64,000 nucleotides of DNA from positions 1,790,001 to 1,854,000 of the forward strand of contig NZ_CP058990.1 of NCBI RefSeq assembly GCF_019021925.1. Reading direction: 5' to 3'. The DNA comes from Cellulophaga sp. HaHaR_3_176 (GTDB lineage: Bacteria; Bacteroidota; Bacteroidia; Flavobacteriales; Flavobacteriaceae). This document shows, in pieces, positions 1 through 9,068 of this stretch; the first letter of the stretch is position 1, and every line of letters starts with the position of its first letter. The translations under genes and the position numbers were made by a program. The notes below the pieces were generated by a model. The model saw only the letters and a program-made list of their open reading frames with translations. It was not told where the DNA came from and searched no databases.

Positions 1-530
1 GTGGCTCTAAAGAATTTGCTTTGAGAGCTCAAGATTTATTTCACAAAAATGATGTAGAGTTAAACGTACTTCAAGAGTACTTTTTAACAATTGGTATGGC
101 TAAAGTTTCTACTTCAGCTTACGAAGCTTTTGACTTAGGAATACTAAAACATGGTAAAGATATTGTTGTTGTAAATAAAGATCGCCAGATAGCGACAGCT
201 AAAGCTCATGCTAAATTAATGGCTGAAGCGGGTTATACCCAACCTGTTAAAAGAAAAGATATTAAAGTACTTGGGAAGCAAGCCTTAGGTATGTTTTTGG
301 TGGGTACTGACTCTATGGAGGACAGTAAATATATAAGTGAGCATGATAAGAAAATTGCAAACAAGTTGGCATATGTAATGGCTGGTGGTGATTTATCTGA
401 ACCTACGTTGGTTACTGAGCAATATTTATTGGATTTAGAGCGTGAAGCTTTTTTATCGCTTTGTACTGAACGTAAAACGTTAGAAAGAATTCAACACATG
501 TTAAAAACAGGTAAACCTTTAAGAAACTAG
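1..530 (+). CDS. 3-hydroxyacyl-CoA dehydrogenase / enoyl-CoA hydratase, C-terminal part
   Basis: This is the 3' end of a gene that starts left of the window: the frame (codons from base 3) is open to the edge, so a TTG at 21 is not a start. The visible ~175 residues resemble the C-terminal end of the ~800-residue FadN-type beta-oxidation enzymes, in which dehydrogenase domains precede a crotonase domain; the last 30 residues (EREAFLSLCTERKTLERIQ...) are typical of that family. It would hydrate and oxidise acyl-CoA intermediates in the cytosol. The stop lies 6 bases before the thiolase start, so the two are co-transcribed. The N-terminal NAD-binding part is not visible, so the domain order is inferred from the family. 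Confidence 0.85.
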   Translation, partial: GSKEFALRAQDLFHKNDVELNVLQEYFLTIGMAKVSTSAYEAFDLGILKHGKDIVVVNKDRQIATAKAHAKLMAEAGYTQPVKRKDIKVLGKQALGMFLVGTDSMEDSKYISEHDKKIANKLAYVMAGGDLSEPTLVTEQYLLDLEREAFLSLCTERKTLERIQHMLKTGKPLRN

Positions 531-536
531 AAAAAG

Positions 537-1727
537 ATGAAAACAGCATATATAGTAAAAGCATATAGAACAGCAGTAGGAAAAGCACCTAAGGGAGTTT
601 TTCGTTTTAAAAGAGCTGATGAATTAGCTGCTGAAACCATTCAGCATATGATAAGTGAAGTACCTCAACTAGACAAAAAACGTATTGATGATGTTATCGT
701 TGGTAACGCAATGCCTGAAGGTTCTCAAGGATTAAATATGGCTCGATTAATCTCACTTATGGGATTAGATATCGTAGATGTACCCGGTGTAACAGTTAAC
801 CGTTTTTGTTCTTCTGGAATTGAAACTATTGGTATAGCAACAGCTAAAATTCAATCTGGTATGGCCGATTGTATTATTGCTGGTGGTGCAGAAAGCATGA
901 GCTCAGTTCCTATGACAGGAAATAAACCTGAACTAAATTATGATTTAGTAAAATCTGGTCATGAAGATTATTACTGGGGAATGGGAAACACTGCTGAAGC
1001 AGTTGCTAACCAATTTAAAGTATCAAGAGAAGACCAAGATGAGTTTGCTTACAACTCACATATGAAAGCTTTAAAGGCACAAGCAGAAGATCGTTTTCAA
1101 GATCAGATTGTTCCTATAAAAGTAGATCAAACCTATGTAGATGAAAATGGTAAAAAAGCAACAAAAAGCTATACCGTTAATAAAGATGAAGGCCCTAGAA
1201 AAGGAACTAGTAAAGAAGCTTTAGCAGGTTTAAGAGCTGTTTTTGCTGCAGGCGGTAGTGTTACTGCTGGTAATTCATCTCAAATGAGTGATGGTGCTGC
1301 TTTTGTTTTAATCATGAGTGAAGAAATGGTTAAAGAGTTGAATATTGAACCAATTGCTCGTTTAGTTAATTACGCTGCTGCTGGTGTAGAGCCACGTATT
1401 ATGGGAATTGGTCCTGTAAAGGCTATTCCGAAAGCATTAAAACAAGCAGGATTAAAACAAGAAGATATTGAGCTTATAGAATTGAATGAAGCCTTTGCTT
1501 CACAATCTTTAGCAGTAATGCGTGAGTTAAATTTAAATCAAGACATCGTTAACGTAAATGGTGGTGCTATTGCTTTAGGACACCCATTAGGTTGTACTGG
1601 TGCTAAACTTTCTGTTCAATTATTTGATGAAATGCGTAAGCGTAGCATGCAAGGTAAATACGGAATGGTAACCATGTGCGTAGGTACGGGGCAGGGTGCT
1701 GCTGGTATTTTTGAATTTTTAAAATAA
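537..1727 (+). CDS. fadA: acetyl-CoA C-acyltransferase (thiolase)
   Basis: This is a thiolase of usual length (396 residues) that cleaves 3-ketoacyl-CoA in the last step of beta-oxidation. Visible hallmarks are the nucleophile Cys91 in NRFCSSG, the NEAFA motif, the GGAIALGHPLGCTGAK motif with the catalytic His, and the C-terminal MCVGTGQGAAGIFE with the second catalytic Cys. It follows the hydratase/dehydrogenase gene by 6 bases and precedes the acyl-CoA dehydrogenase gene, the normal flavobacterial beta-oxidation operon order. The family assignment is secure. The fadA symbol describes role, not strict orthology. Confidence 0.95.
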   Translation: MKTAYIVKAYRTAVGKAPKGVFRFKRADELAAETIQHMISEVPQLDKKRIDDVIVGNAMPEGSQGLNMARLISLMGLDIVDVPGVTVNRFCSSGIETIGIATAKIQSGMADCIIAGGAESMSSVPMTGNKPELNYDLVKSGHEDYYWGMGNTAEAVANQFKVSREDQDEFAYNSHMKALKAQAEDRFQDQIVPIKVDQTYVDENGKKATKSYTVNKDEGPRKGTSKEALAGLRAVFAAGGSVTAGNSSQMSDGAAFVLIMSEEMVKELNIEPIARLVNYAAAGVEPRIMGIGPVKAIPKALKQAGLKQEDIELIELNEAFASQSLAVMRELNLNQDIVNVNGGAIALGHPLGCTGAKLSVQLFDEMRKRSMQGKYGMVTMCVGTGQGAAGIFEFLK

Positions 1728-1811
1728 TAATCCCAATTAAATCTTTCCTTTTGGAAGGCTTTTTAAATATAAAAAAGTAAAAATCTTAACTTAAAATAAC
1801 AGATCTCAATT

Positions 1812-1835
1812 CCCTTTCTTTTATAAGGGAAAGGG
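1812..1835 (+). other. small hairpin in the leader of the acyl-CoA dehydrogenase gene
   Basis: CCCTTTC and GAAAGGG form a 7-bp stem with a 10-base loop, ending 18 bases before the ATG at 1854. There is no T-run directly after it, so it is not a convincing terminator. It could be an mRNA processing or stability element between thiolase and dehydrogenase, or chance in AT-rich DNA. Confidence 0.3.
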
Positions 1836-1853
1836 AAAAGAAAAATTATAGCA

Positions 1854-3653
1854 ATGGCAGAAAAAGAAATACTTAGAGGTGGTCAATTCCTTGTTAAGGA
1901 AACAAATTGTGAAGACATTTTTACTCTTGAAGATTTATCTGAAGAGCAAAAAATGATGCGTGATAGTACTAAGGAGTTTGTAGACCGCGAACTTTGGGCG
2001 CATTGGGAACGTTTCGAGAAAAAAGATTATGCATATACTGAAGAAACCATGCGTAAAGCTGGTGAGTTAGGTTTACTAAGTGTAGCTGTACCTGAATCTT
2101 ATGGAGGAATGGGAATGGGCTTTGTTTCAACAATGTTAGTGTGTGATTATATTTCTGGAGCAACTGGTTCTTTCAGTACTGCTTTTGGTGCTCATACAGG
2201 AATTGGGACAATGCCAATTACACTTTATGGTACTGAAGAACAGAAACAAAAATATGTACCTAAATTAGCTTCTGGTGAGTGGTTTGGTGCATATTGTTTA
2301 ACTGAGCCTGGTGCTGGATCAGATGCTAATTCAGGAAAAACAAAAGCTGTTTTATCTGATGATGGTAAGCACTATAGTATTACTGGTCAAAAAATGTGGA
2401 TTTCAAATGCAGGTTTCTGCAGTGTTTTTATAGTTTTTGCTAGAATTGGTGATGATAAAAATATTACAGGATTTATTGTAGAGAATGATCCTTCTAACGG
2501 TATTTCTTTAGGTGATGAAGAAAAGAAATTAGGAATCCATTCTTCTTCTACACGCCAAGTTTTCTTTAATGAAACAAAAGTTTCTGTTGAAAATATGCTT
2601 TCAGATAGAGGTAATGGCTTTAAAATAGCTATGAATGCACTTAATGTTGGTAGAATTAAATTGGCTGCTGCCTGTTTAGATGCACAACGTCGTGTAATTG
2701 GTGAGGCTACTAAATATGCAAATGAGCGTATTCAATTTAAAACACCAATAATGAATTTTGGTGCTATAAAAGCTAAAATAGCAAATATGGCTACTAATAT
2801 TTATGCTGATGAATCTGCTGCATATAGAGCTGCTAAAAATATTGAAGATAGAATTGCAATGCGTGAAGCTGCAGGAAACTCTCATCAAGAGGCGGAACTA
2901 AAAGGTGTTGAAGAATATGCTATCGAATGTTCTATTTTAAAAGTAGCTGTGTCTGAAGATTGCCAAAGTACTACCGATGAAGGTATTCAAATTTTTGGAG
3001 GAATGGGCTTTAGCGCAGATACTCCAATGGAATCTGCTTGGAGAGATTCTCGTATCGCTCGTATTTACGAAGGTACAAATGAGATTAACCGTATGTTAGC
3101 TGTAGGTATGCTTGTTAAAAAAGCAATGAAAGGTCATGTTGATCTTTTAGGTCCTGCAACTAAAGTTGGTGAAGAATTAATGGGTATACCTTCTTTCGAC
3201 GCTCCTGATTTTTCTGAGCTTTTTGCTGAAGAAAAAGACTTAATAGCTAGATTGAAAAAAGTATTTTTAATGGTAGCTGGTTCTGCTGTTCAAAAATATG
3301 GTCCTGAATTAGAAAATCACCAACAATTGATGATGTCAGCTTCTGATATATTAATTGAAATATACATGGCAGAATCTACCATATTAAGAACTGAGAAAAA
3401 TGCAAAACGATTTGGAGAAACTGAACAAGCTACACAAATTGCAATGTCTAAATTATACTTATATACCGCTGTAGATACTGTTATACAAAAAGGAAAAGAA
3501 GCTGTAGTTTCTTTTGCTGAAGGAGATGAGCAACGTATGATGTTAATGGGACTTAAACGTTTTACAAAATACACCAATAACCCTAACGTAGTAGCTTTAC
3601 GCACACAAATTGCGGATAAAGTAGCTGCAGATAACGGTTATACCTTTGACTAA
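1854..3653 (+). CDS. acyl-CoA dehydrogenase
   Basis: This FAD enzyme introduces the first double bond in beta-oxidation. At 599 residues it is of the long type (VLCAD/ACAD9-like), with a ~200-residue C-terminal extension after the catalytic domain. Visible signatures are YCLTEPGAGSDA (FAD/substrate contact, ~residues 145-156), QKMWISNAG, and GGMGFSADTPMESAWRDSRI followed by YEGTNEI, which carries the catalytic Glu. The start is supported by the A-rich stretch before the ATG at 1854. It is separated from the thiolase gene by 126 bases but lies in the same orientation, and a strong terminator follows, so it is probably the last gene of the operon. Confidence 0.95.
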   Translation: MAEKEILRGGQFLVKETNCEDIFTLEDLSEEQKMMRDSTKEFVDRELWAHWERFEKKDYAYTEETMRKAGELGLLSVAVPESYGGMGMGFVSTMLVCDYISGATGSFSTAFGAHTGIGTMPITLYGTEEQKQKYVPKLASGEWFGAYCLTEPGAGSDANSGKTKAVLSDDGKHYSITGQKMWISNAGFCSVFIVFARIGDDKNITGFIVENDPSNGISLGDEEKKLGIHSSSTRQVFFNETKVSVENMLSDRGNGFKIAMNALNVGRIKLAAACLDAQRRVIGEATKYANERIQFKTPIMNFGAIKAKIANMATNIYADESAAYRAAKNIEDRIAMREAAGNSHQEAELKGVEEYAIECSILKVAVSEDCQSTTDEGIQIFGGMGFSADTPMESAWRDSRIARIYEGTNEINRMLAVGMLVKKAMKGHVDLLGPATKVGEELMGIPSFDAPDFSELFAEEKDLIARLKKVFLMVAGSAVQKYGPELENHQQLMMSASDILIEIYMAESTILRTEKNAKRFGETEQATQIAMSKLYLYTAVDTVIQKGKEAVVSFAEGDEQRMMLMGLKRFTKYTNNPNVVALRTQIADKVAADNGYTFD

Positions 3654-3690
3654 TTCCGATTACGTTTTTACCTGATAGTAGGTAAAACAG

Positions 3691-3724
3691 AAAAGCCACT
3701 CTAATTTAGAGTGGCTTTTTATTT
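3691..3724. terminator. bidirectional rho-independent terminator
   Basis: AGCCACTCTAA and TTAGAGTGGCT form an 11-bp perfect stem, flanked by A4 on the left and T5 on the right. It sits between the convergent acyl-CoA dehydrogenase and GH15 genes and can serve both strands. Confidence 0.9.
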
Positions 3725-3740
3725 TAAACGTTATTTTATT

Positions 3741-5543
3741 TTAATCTCTCATAGATTCTAATACATTCTCTTCTGCACCTTTTTTAGAAAAATTAATAGC
3801 ACACTCTATTAACGCCAAATGAGAATATGCTTGCGGGAAATTACCTAACAATCTTTTTGTCTTAAAATCAATATCTTCACTAAATAAGCCTAAATGATTG
3901 CTATAACTTAAAAGTTGTTCAAAATGTTTTAAAGCTTTTTCCTCTTGCCCTATTTTAAATAAGCTGTTAATAAACCAGAATGTACAAATTGTAAATGATG
4001 ACGAAGGCTCTCCAAAATCATCTTCGTTTTTATAACGATACATAAGGCCATCATTACATAAATCTTTTTCTACAGCTAATACTGTACTCACAAATTTAGG
4101 ATCTTTTGCATCAATAAAGCCATAAGACTCCATTAAAAGTACAGAAGCATCCATATGTTTAGAACCATACGATTGTGTAAATGCCTGCTTTTCTTCGTTC
4201 CAAGCGTTTTCCATTATATCTTTTCTGATTTTTTCTTCCAATGGTTTCCACTTTTCTATTTTATGCTGTTTGTTCAACATTTCAGCAACCTTAATTGCTC
4301 TATCAATTGCCGTCCAACATAAAACTTTTGAAAACGTAAAATGCCGATCCTCTGATCTAAATTCCCAAATTCCTTTATCAGGTTCTTGCCAGTGCTTTTC
4401 TACAATCCAAACAATACCTTTCGTTATTCCCCAAAGTTCTTCTCCATTTTGGATATCTATACTGTATTGTGATATTAGTTCATGAATAACATCCATCAAA
4501 ATACCATAAATATCGTTCTGTACTTGCTCGTAAGCAGCATTACCTATCCTCACTGGTTTAGAGCCTTTATAGCCGCTTAAATGCTCTAAGGTTTCTTCTG
4601 TAAGCTTCTTTTCTTTATTAATACCATACATGATTTGGAGCTTCTCATCTTTATCTGGTATTAAATCTATTATAAATTGCAAATATCTTTTAGCTATATT
4701 TTTATGACCAAGTTCTGATACTACTTTTATAACCATTGAAGCATCTCTTATCCAACAAAAACGGTAATCCCAATTTCTAACCTCACCTATAGTTTCTGGT
4801 AAAGATGTTGTTGCGGCCGCTAATACAGCTCCAGACTTATCATAACTTAAAAGCTTAAGAGTTAAAGCACTACGCTTTATTTCTTTATCAAATTTACTAT
4901 ATGTTGGTGTTTTTAATGACCAATCCATCCAATAAATACGTGTTCTTTCTAAATCTAAAAAAACTCTCTCTACTGTTGGTAAAAATATCTTTTCATTATA
5001 TGCTAAAAGAAAAAATGCATTTTCTTTTAATTCAATTTCTTCTCCGCTTAATACTTTCTCTTTATCAAAAGATGTATATAAAAAAACAGTATCGAACTTT
5101 ATATCGTGTGTAAGACTCGCTATAAAATCTTTTTTAATAAAAGATTTTGTTTCCCCTTGTGCATATTCCAACTTCGGATCATATACAATTTTAAATTTAG
5201 GGGCTCCTGAAATTAGTTTTATATATCTAATTAATTCTGGTGGAGAAAAATAAGTGTCATCATCTTTGTAATAACGAGGCATAAAATCATGTATTTCAAA
5301 ACAATCTTCACCTGAAGTAAATTTTGTAATTAAAATAGCTGTCTCGGCATCATAAGCTTGGTTAATTTTATAAGTATCATCAACAGTAAAACCGAAGCTC
5401 CCTCCTATTTTTTCATCTAATAAACTAGCAAAAACCGATGGTGAATCAAATTCTGGTAAACAACACCAGTCTATTGAACCATTCTTAGAAACTAATGCCG
5501 CACTTCTACAATTTCCTATTATTCCGTAATCTAAATTATCCAT
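3741..5543 (-). CDS. glycoside hydrolase family 15 protein (possible trehalase)
   Basis: 600 residues, with an N-terminal beta-sandwich beginning YGIIGNCRSAALVSKNGSID and an (alpha/alpha)6-barrel domain starting with the GH15 hallmark NWDYRFCWIRDAS (~residues 257-269). The C-terminal LLGNFPQAYSHLALI is also typical. GH15 includes glucoamylases, glucodextranases and trehalases. No signal peptide is seen, so it acts in the cytosol. It is divergent from the fused OtsA/OtsB gene. That pairing, and the known GH15 trehalases of mycobacteria and Thermoplasma, suggest it hydrolyses trehalose, but substrate choice is inference. The gap of 104 bases to the divergent gene holds both promoters; I found no clear TAnnTTTG box there. 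Confidence 0.88.
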   Translation of the reverse strand: MDNLDYGIIGNCRSAALVSKNGSIDWCCLPEFDSPSVFASLLDEKIGGSFGFTVDDTYKINQAYDAETAILITKFTSGEDCFEIHDFMPRYYKDDDTYFSPPELIRYIKLISGAPKFKIVYDPKLEYAQGETKSFIKKDFIASLTHDIKFDTVFLYTSFDKEKVLSGEEIELKENAFFLLAYNEKIFLPTVERVFLDLERTRIYWMDWSLKTPTYSKFDKEIKRSALTLKLLSYDKSGAVLAAATTSLPETIGEVRNWDYRFCWIRDASMVIKVVSELGHKNIAKRYLQFIIDLIPDKDEKLQIMYGINKEKKLTEETLEHLSGYKGSKPVRIGNAAYEQVQNDIYGILMDVIHELISQYSIDIQNGEELWGITKGIVWIVEKHWQEPDKGIWEFRSEDRHFTFSKVLCWTAIDRAIKVAEMLNKQHKIEKWKPLEEKIRKDIMENAWNEEKQAFTQSYGSKHMDASVLLMESYGFIDAKDPKFVSTVLAVEKDLCNDGLMYRYKNEDDFGEPSSSFTICTFWFINSLFKIGQEEKALKHFEQLLSYSNHLGLFSEDIDFKTKRLLGNFPQAYSHLALIECAINFSKKGAEENVLESMRD

Positions 5544-5647
5544 ATCAATAAATCGTTAACTCAAAAAGCTAATAATATTGCATTTGCTCTTCTTTTTCAC
5601 GAAATTTAGAGAAATTAATTCTAAAAAAAGCCAAAATATAACTAATT

Positions 5648-7858
5648 ATGAGCAAAACTATCATAATCTCAAATAGACTACCAGTACAATTACAAATTCA
5701 CAATGGAAATATTAATGCAGTGCCAAGTGTAGGTGGTTTAGCTACAGGAATGAAATCTGTTCATTCTGGTGGAGATAGTCTTTGGATTGGTTGGAGTGGC
5801 TTGACAGATGAAGAAATACCTGAAGAATTAGCAGGTGACATTGATAAAGCTTTAGCTGAGCATGGCTCCTCAAAAGTAAATTTAACTGCTGAAGAAGTAA
5901 ACGGTTTTTATTTTGGTTTTAGTAATAGAACCATATGGCCTTTATTCCATTATTTCTTACAGTATTCTGAATTTGAATTAGATTATTGGGAAACATACAA
6001 AGCTGCTAATCAAAAATTTGCAGATGCAATTATAGAAAAGGCTAATTCTGATGATACGATTTGGGTACACGATTACCAATTAATGTTAGTTCCACAAATG
6101 GTTAAAGAAAAAATGCCAGATGTATCTATAGGTTTCTTTTTACATATTCCCTTTCCTTCTTATGAAATATTTAGAACACTGCCTTGGCGTACAGAAATTC
6201 TAAGAGGGTTACTTGGTGCAGATTTAATTGGTTTTCACACCTATGATTACGAACGTCATTTTTTAAGCTCCGTTAGGCGTTTGTTAGGCTTAGAAGTAAG
6301 TTTCAATGATATATACCTTGAAGACAGAATTATAAAAGTAGATTCTTTTCCAATGGGAATCGATTACAAAAAATTTAGTGATGCAGCCAAAGAACATTTA
6401 AATAGAAAACCTGAAGAGCTTTCTGAACTTCAGAAAAGATTAAACGCTCACAAAGTTTCTAATCCAGAAGCTAAATTCTTATTATCAATAGATCGTTTAG
6501 ATTACTCTAAAGGAATCGCCAAACGTTTAAATGCATTTGAATACTTTTTAAACAAATACCCTCAATATAAAGAAAAGGTAAGATTGATAATTCTTGCCGT
6601 ACCTTCAAGAAGTAATGTCCCCCAATACAAACTTCTTAAAAGAGAAGTTGATGAGTTAGTGGGACGTATTAATGGAGAATTTTCAACTGTTAGTTGGACT
6701 CCCATTTGGTATTTCTACAGATCTATGCCTTTTGATAATTTAATAGATTTATATACCTCTTCAGATATTGCTTGGTTGACACCTATTAGAGATGGGATGA
6801 ACCTAGTCGCTAAAGAATACATTGCTACGAGAACTGACAAAACAGGGGTTTTAATACTTAGTGAGATGGCAGGTTCGGCTAATGAAATGAATGAATCTTT
6901 ACTAATAAACCCTAATAATTTTGAGCAAATAGCTGATACTATTAAAGAGGCTATAAATATGCCAATTGAAGAGCAGAAAGAAAGAAACGGAATTTTACAA
7001 AAACGATTAGAACGCTACAATGTAGAAAGATGGGCTAATGATTTTATGAGTTCTTTAGAAATTCAAAAAGAAAGTAGCAATGTTTATGTTTCTAGAAAAT
7101 TATCAGAAAAACTAATTAACTCTGTAGAGAAAGAATATAAAAAAGCAAAAAAACGTTTGGTCTTTTTAGATTACGACGGCACACTTGCTGCATTTCATAA
7201 TGACCCACAAAAAGCAAGTCCTGATGATGAACTTTATCAATTATTAGACGCTATTTCTTCTCAAGAAAATACAGATATGTATTTAATTAGTGGTCGTGAT
7301 AAAGAAACATTTGCCAAATGGTTTTTGCCTAAAAAATATAATATGATTGTTGAGCATGGCGTTTGGATATCTAAAAATGGAAATGAATTTTCTATGTTAG
7401 AAAACGTAAAGAAAGATTGGATGGAAAAAATTCTTCCTGTATTAGAGTCTTTTGTTGATAGAACACCAGGGAGTTTCATTGAAGAGAAAAACTATTCTTT
7501 AGCATGGCATTATAGAAAAACGGATCCTGATTTTGGTCAAAAAAGAGCTACAGAACTAAATACCGTATTAACAAGTTTAATTGCAAATGACGATTTAAGT
7601 GTTTTAAATGGTAATAAGGTAATTGAAATAAAAAGTAGTAATGTAAATAAAGGGCGTGCAGCCATGCGTGTTTATAACGAAGCAGATTATGATTTTGTTT
7701 TTGCTATTGGAGATGATTGGACTGATGAATTTATGTTTCAAGAATTACCTGAATCTTCAACAACAGTAAAAGTTGGTTTACAAAAAACAAGCGCTAAATA
7801 CTATGTAGATGGAACTAAAGACGTTCGTGAAATTTTAAAACGTTTTATTATTAATTAG
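5648..7858 (+). CDS. bifunctional trehalose-6-phosphate synthase / phosphatase
   Basis: A 736-residue fusion. The N-terminal GT20 domain (about 1-470) shows SNRLPVQLQ, WVHDYQLMLVPQMV, FLHIPFPSYEIFRTLPWR, SIDRLDYSKGI and RDGMNLVAKEY, the UDP-glucose and glucose-6-phosphate binding segments of OtsA. The C-terminal HAD domain (about 500-736) shows the DxDGT nucleophile motif LDYDGT (residues ~507-512), ISGRDKETF and GDDWTDEFMF, as in OtsB. Together they make trehalose from UDP-glucose and glucose-6-phosphate in the cytosol. The divergent GH15 gene probably degrades the product, so the pair could set trehalose levels under osmotic or desiccation stress. Confidence 0.95.
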   Translation: MSKTIIISNRLPVQLQIHNGNINAVPSVGGLATGMKSVHSGGDSLWIGWSGLTDEEIPEELAGDIDKALAEHGSSKVNLTAEEVNGFYFGFSNRTIWPLFHYFLQYSEFELDYWETYKAANQKFADAIIEKANSDDTIWVHDYQLMLVPQMVKEKMPDVSIGFFLHIPFPSYEIFRTLPWRTEILRGLLGADLIGFHTYDYERHFLSSVRRLLGLEVSFNDIYLEDRIIKVDSFPMGIDYKKFSDAAKEHLNRKPEELSELQKRLNAHKVSNPEAKFLLSIDRLDYSKGIAKRLNAFEYFLNKYPQYKEKVRLIILAVPSRSNVPQYKLLKREVDELVGRINGEFSTVSWTPIWYFYRSMPFDNLIDLYTSSDIAWLTPIRDGMNLVAKEYIATRTDKTGVLILSEMAGSANEMNESLLINPNNFEQIADTIKEAINMPIEEQKERNGILQKRLERYNVERWANDFMSSLEIQKESSNVYVSRKLSEKLINSVEKEYKKAKKRLVFLDYDGTLAAFHNDPQKASPDDELYQLLDAISSQENTDMYLISGRDKETFAKWFLPKKYNMIVEHGVWISKNGNEFSMLENVKKDWMEKILPVLESFVDRTPGSFIEEKNYSLAWHYRKTDPDFGQKRATELNTVLTSLIANDDLSVLNGNKVIEIKSSNVNKGRAAMRVYNEADYDFVFAIGDDWTDEFMFQELPESSTTVKVGLQKTSAKYYVDGTKDVREILKRFIIN

Positions 7859-7902
7859 TTTTTGATGTTTATAACGACTAACGTGATTAATATCTAGATT
7901 CA

Positions 7903-9066
7903 TTGAAATATAAATCGCATATTTTACCTGTACTAATACTAGCACAATTTGCCTGCACATCTTTATGGTTTGCAGGTAATGCAATTGTTAATGAACTTGC
8001 CCTAAAGACAGGGCTAGGATCCGAAATAATTGGATATGTTTTATCGTCTGTTCAATTAGGTTTTATAGCTGGCACTCTAGTTTTTGCCCTAATGATGATT
8101 GCAGATAGGTTTTCACCTTCTAAAGTATTTGCAATATGCGCGCTTTTAGCAGCTTTATGTAATGCATCCTTAGTAGCAGAAGACACTAGTAAATGGCATT
8201 TACTAGTCGCCCGTTTTGGAACAGGTTTTTTTTTAGCAGGAATTTATCCTGTCGGAATGAAAATAGCTGCCGATTACTATAAAGATGGTTTAGGAAAAGC
8301 CTTGGGTTTATTAGTCGGAGCTTTAGTTTTAGGTACAGCTTTCCCTTATTTAATTAGTAGCTTTAAACTTGTTAGTAGTTCTAATTTTATTTTAATAACC
8401 ACATCATTATTATCTTTGATTGGAGGTGCTTTTATTTTATTATTAGTACCAAATGGACCTTATCGTAAAGAAAATAAAAAATTAGAAATAAAAGCAGGCC
8501 TTTCTCTTTTTAAGATTGCTGATTTTAGAAAAGCTTCTTTTGGTTATTTTGGTCACATGTGGGAGCTTTATGCTTTTTGGGCTTTTACACCTTTTGCTTT
8601 AGATACATATAATTCAATGTATCAAAAAACATTATCTGTTCCTTTATGGACATTTATTATTATTGCATTGGGTGCATTATCTTGTGCGCTGGGAGGTTTT
8701 ATTTCTGAAAAAATAGGCAGTTACAAAGTTGCTTTATATGCTCTTTTATTATCTGGTTTATTTTGCATTGTATCGCCTTTTCTCTTTCTACTCCCTTCTA
8801 CTTTTTTTATATTAGCGTGGTGTTTATGGGGTATGGCAGTAACTGCAGATTCTCCTCAATTTTCAAGTTTAATTGCAAATGCTGCTCCTATTAATTTGAA
8901 GGGAACTGGTTTAACATTAGTAAACTGTATTGGTTTTGCCGTTACTATTATAAGCATACAGCTTTTGTCTTTTTTATCTTTAAAAGTAGATGCTACTTTA
9001 ATTTTTATATTTTTATCCTTTGGTCCTATTTTAGGTCTATATCACTTGCTAAAGAAAAAGAATTGA
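7903..9066 (+). CDS. MFS transporter
   Basis: 387 residues with about 12 hydrophobic segments, matching a major facilitator superfamily permease. The loop VARFGTGFFLAGIYPVGMKIAADYY and the second-half repeat are typical. An in-frame TAA at 7888-7890 precedes it, and TTG at 7903 is the only plausible initiator before the first membrane segment, so the start is a TTG. It is 44 bases after the trehalose enzyme gene on the same strand and 2 bases ahead of the peptidase gene. The substrate is unknown; co-transcription with the trehalose gene is possible but unproven. Confidence 0.85.
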   Translation: MKYKSHILPVLILAQFACTSLWFAGNAIVNELALKTGLGSEIIGYVLSSVQLGFIAGTLVFALMMIADRFSPSKVFAICALLAALCNASLVAEDTSKWHLLVARFGTGFFLAGIYPVGMKIAADYYKDGLGKALGLLVGALVLGTAFPYLISSFKLVSSSNFILITTSLLSLIGGAFILLLVPNGPYRKENKKLEIKAGLSLFKIADFRKASFGYFGHMWELYAFWAFTPFALDTYNSMYQKTLSVPLWTFIIIALGALSCALGGFISEKIGSYKVALYALLLSGLFCIVSPFLFLLPSTFFILAWCLWGMAVTADSPQFSSLIANAAPINLKGTGLTLVNCIGFAVTIISIQLLSFLSLKVDATLIFIFLSFGPILGLYHLLKKKN

Positions 9067-9068
9067 TT

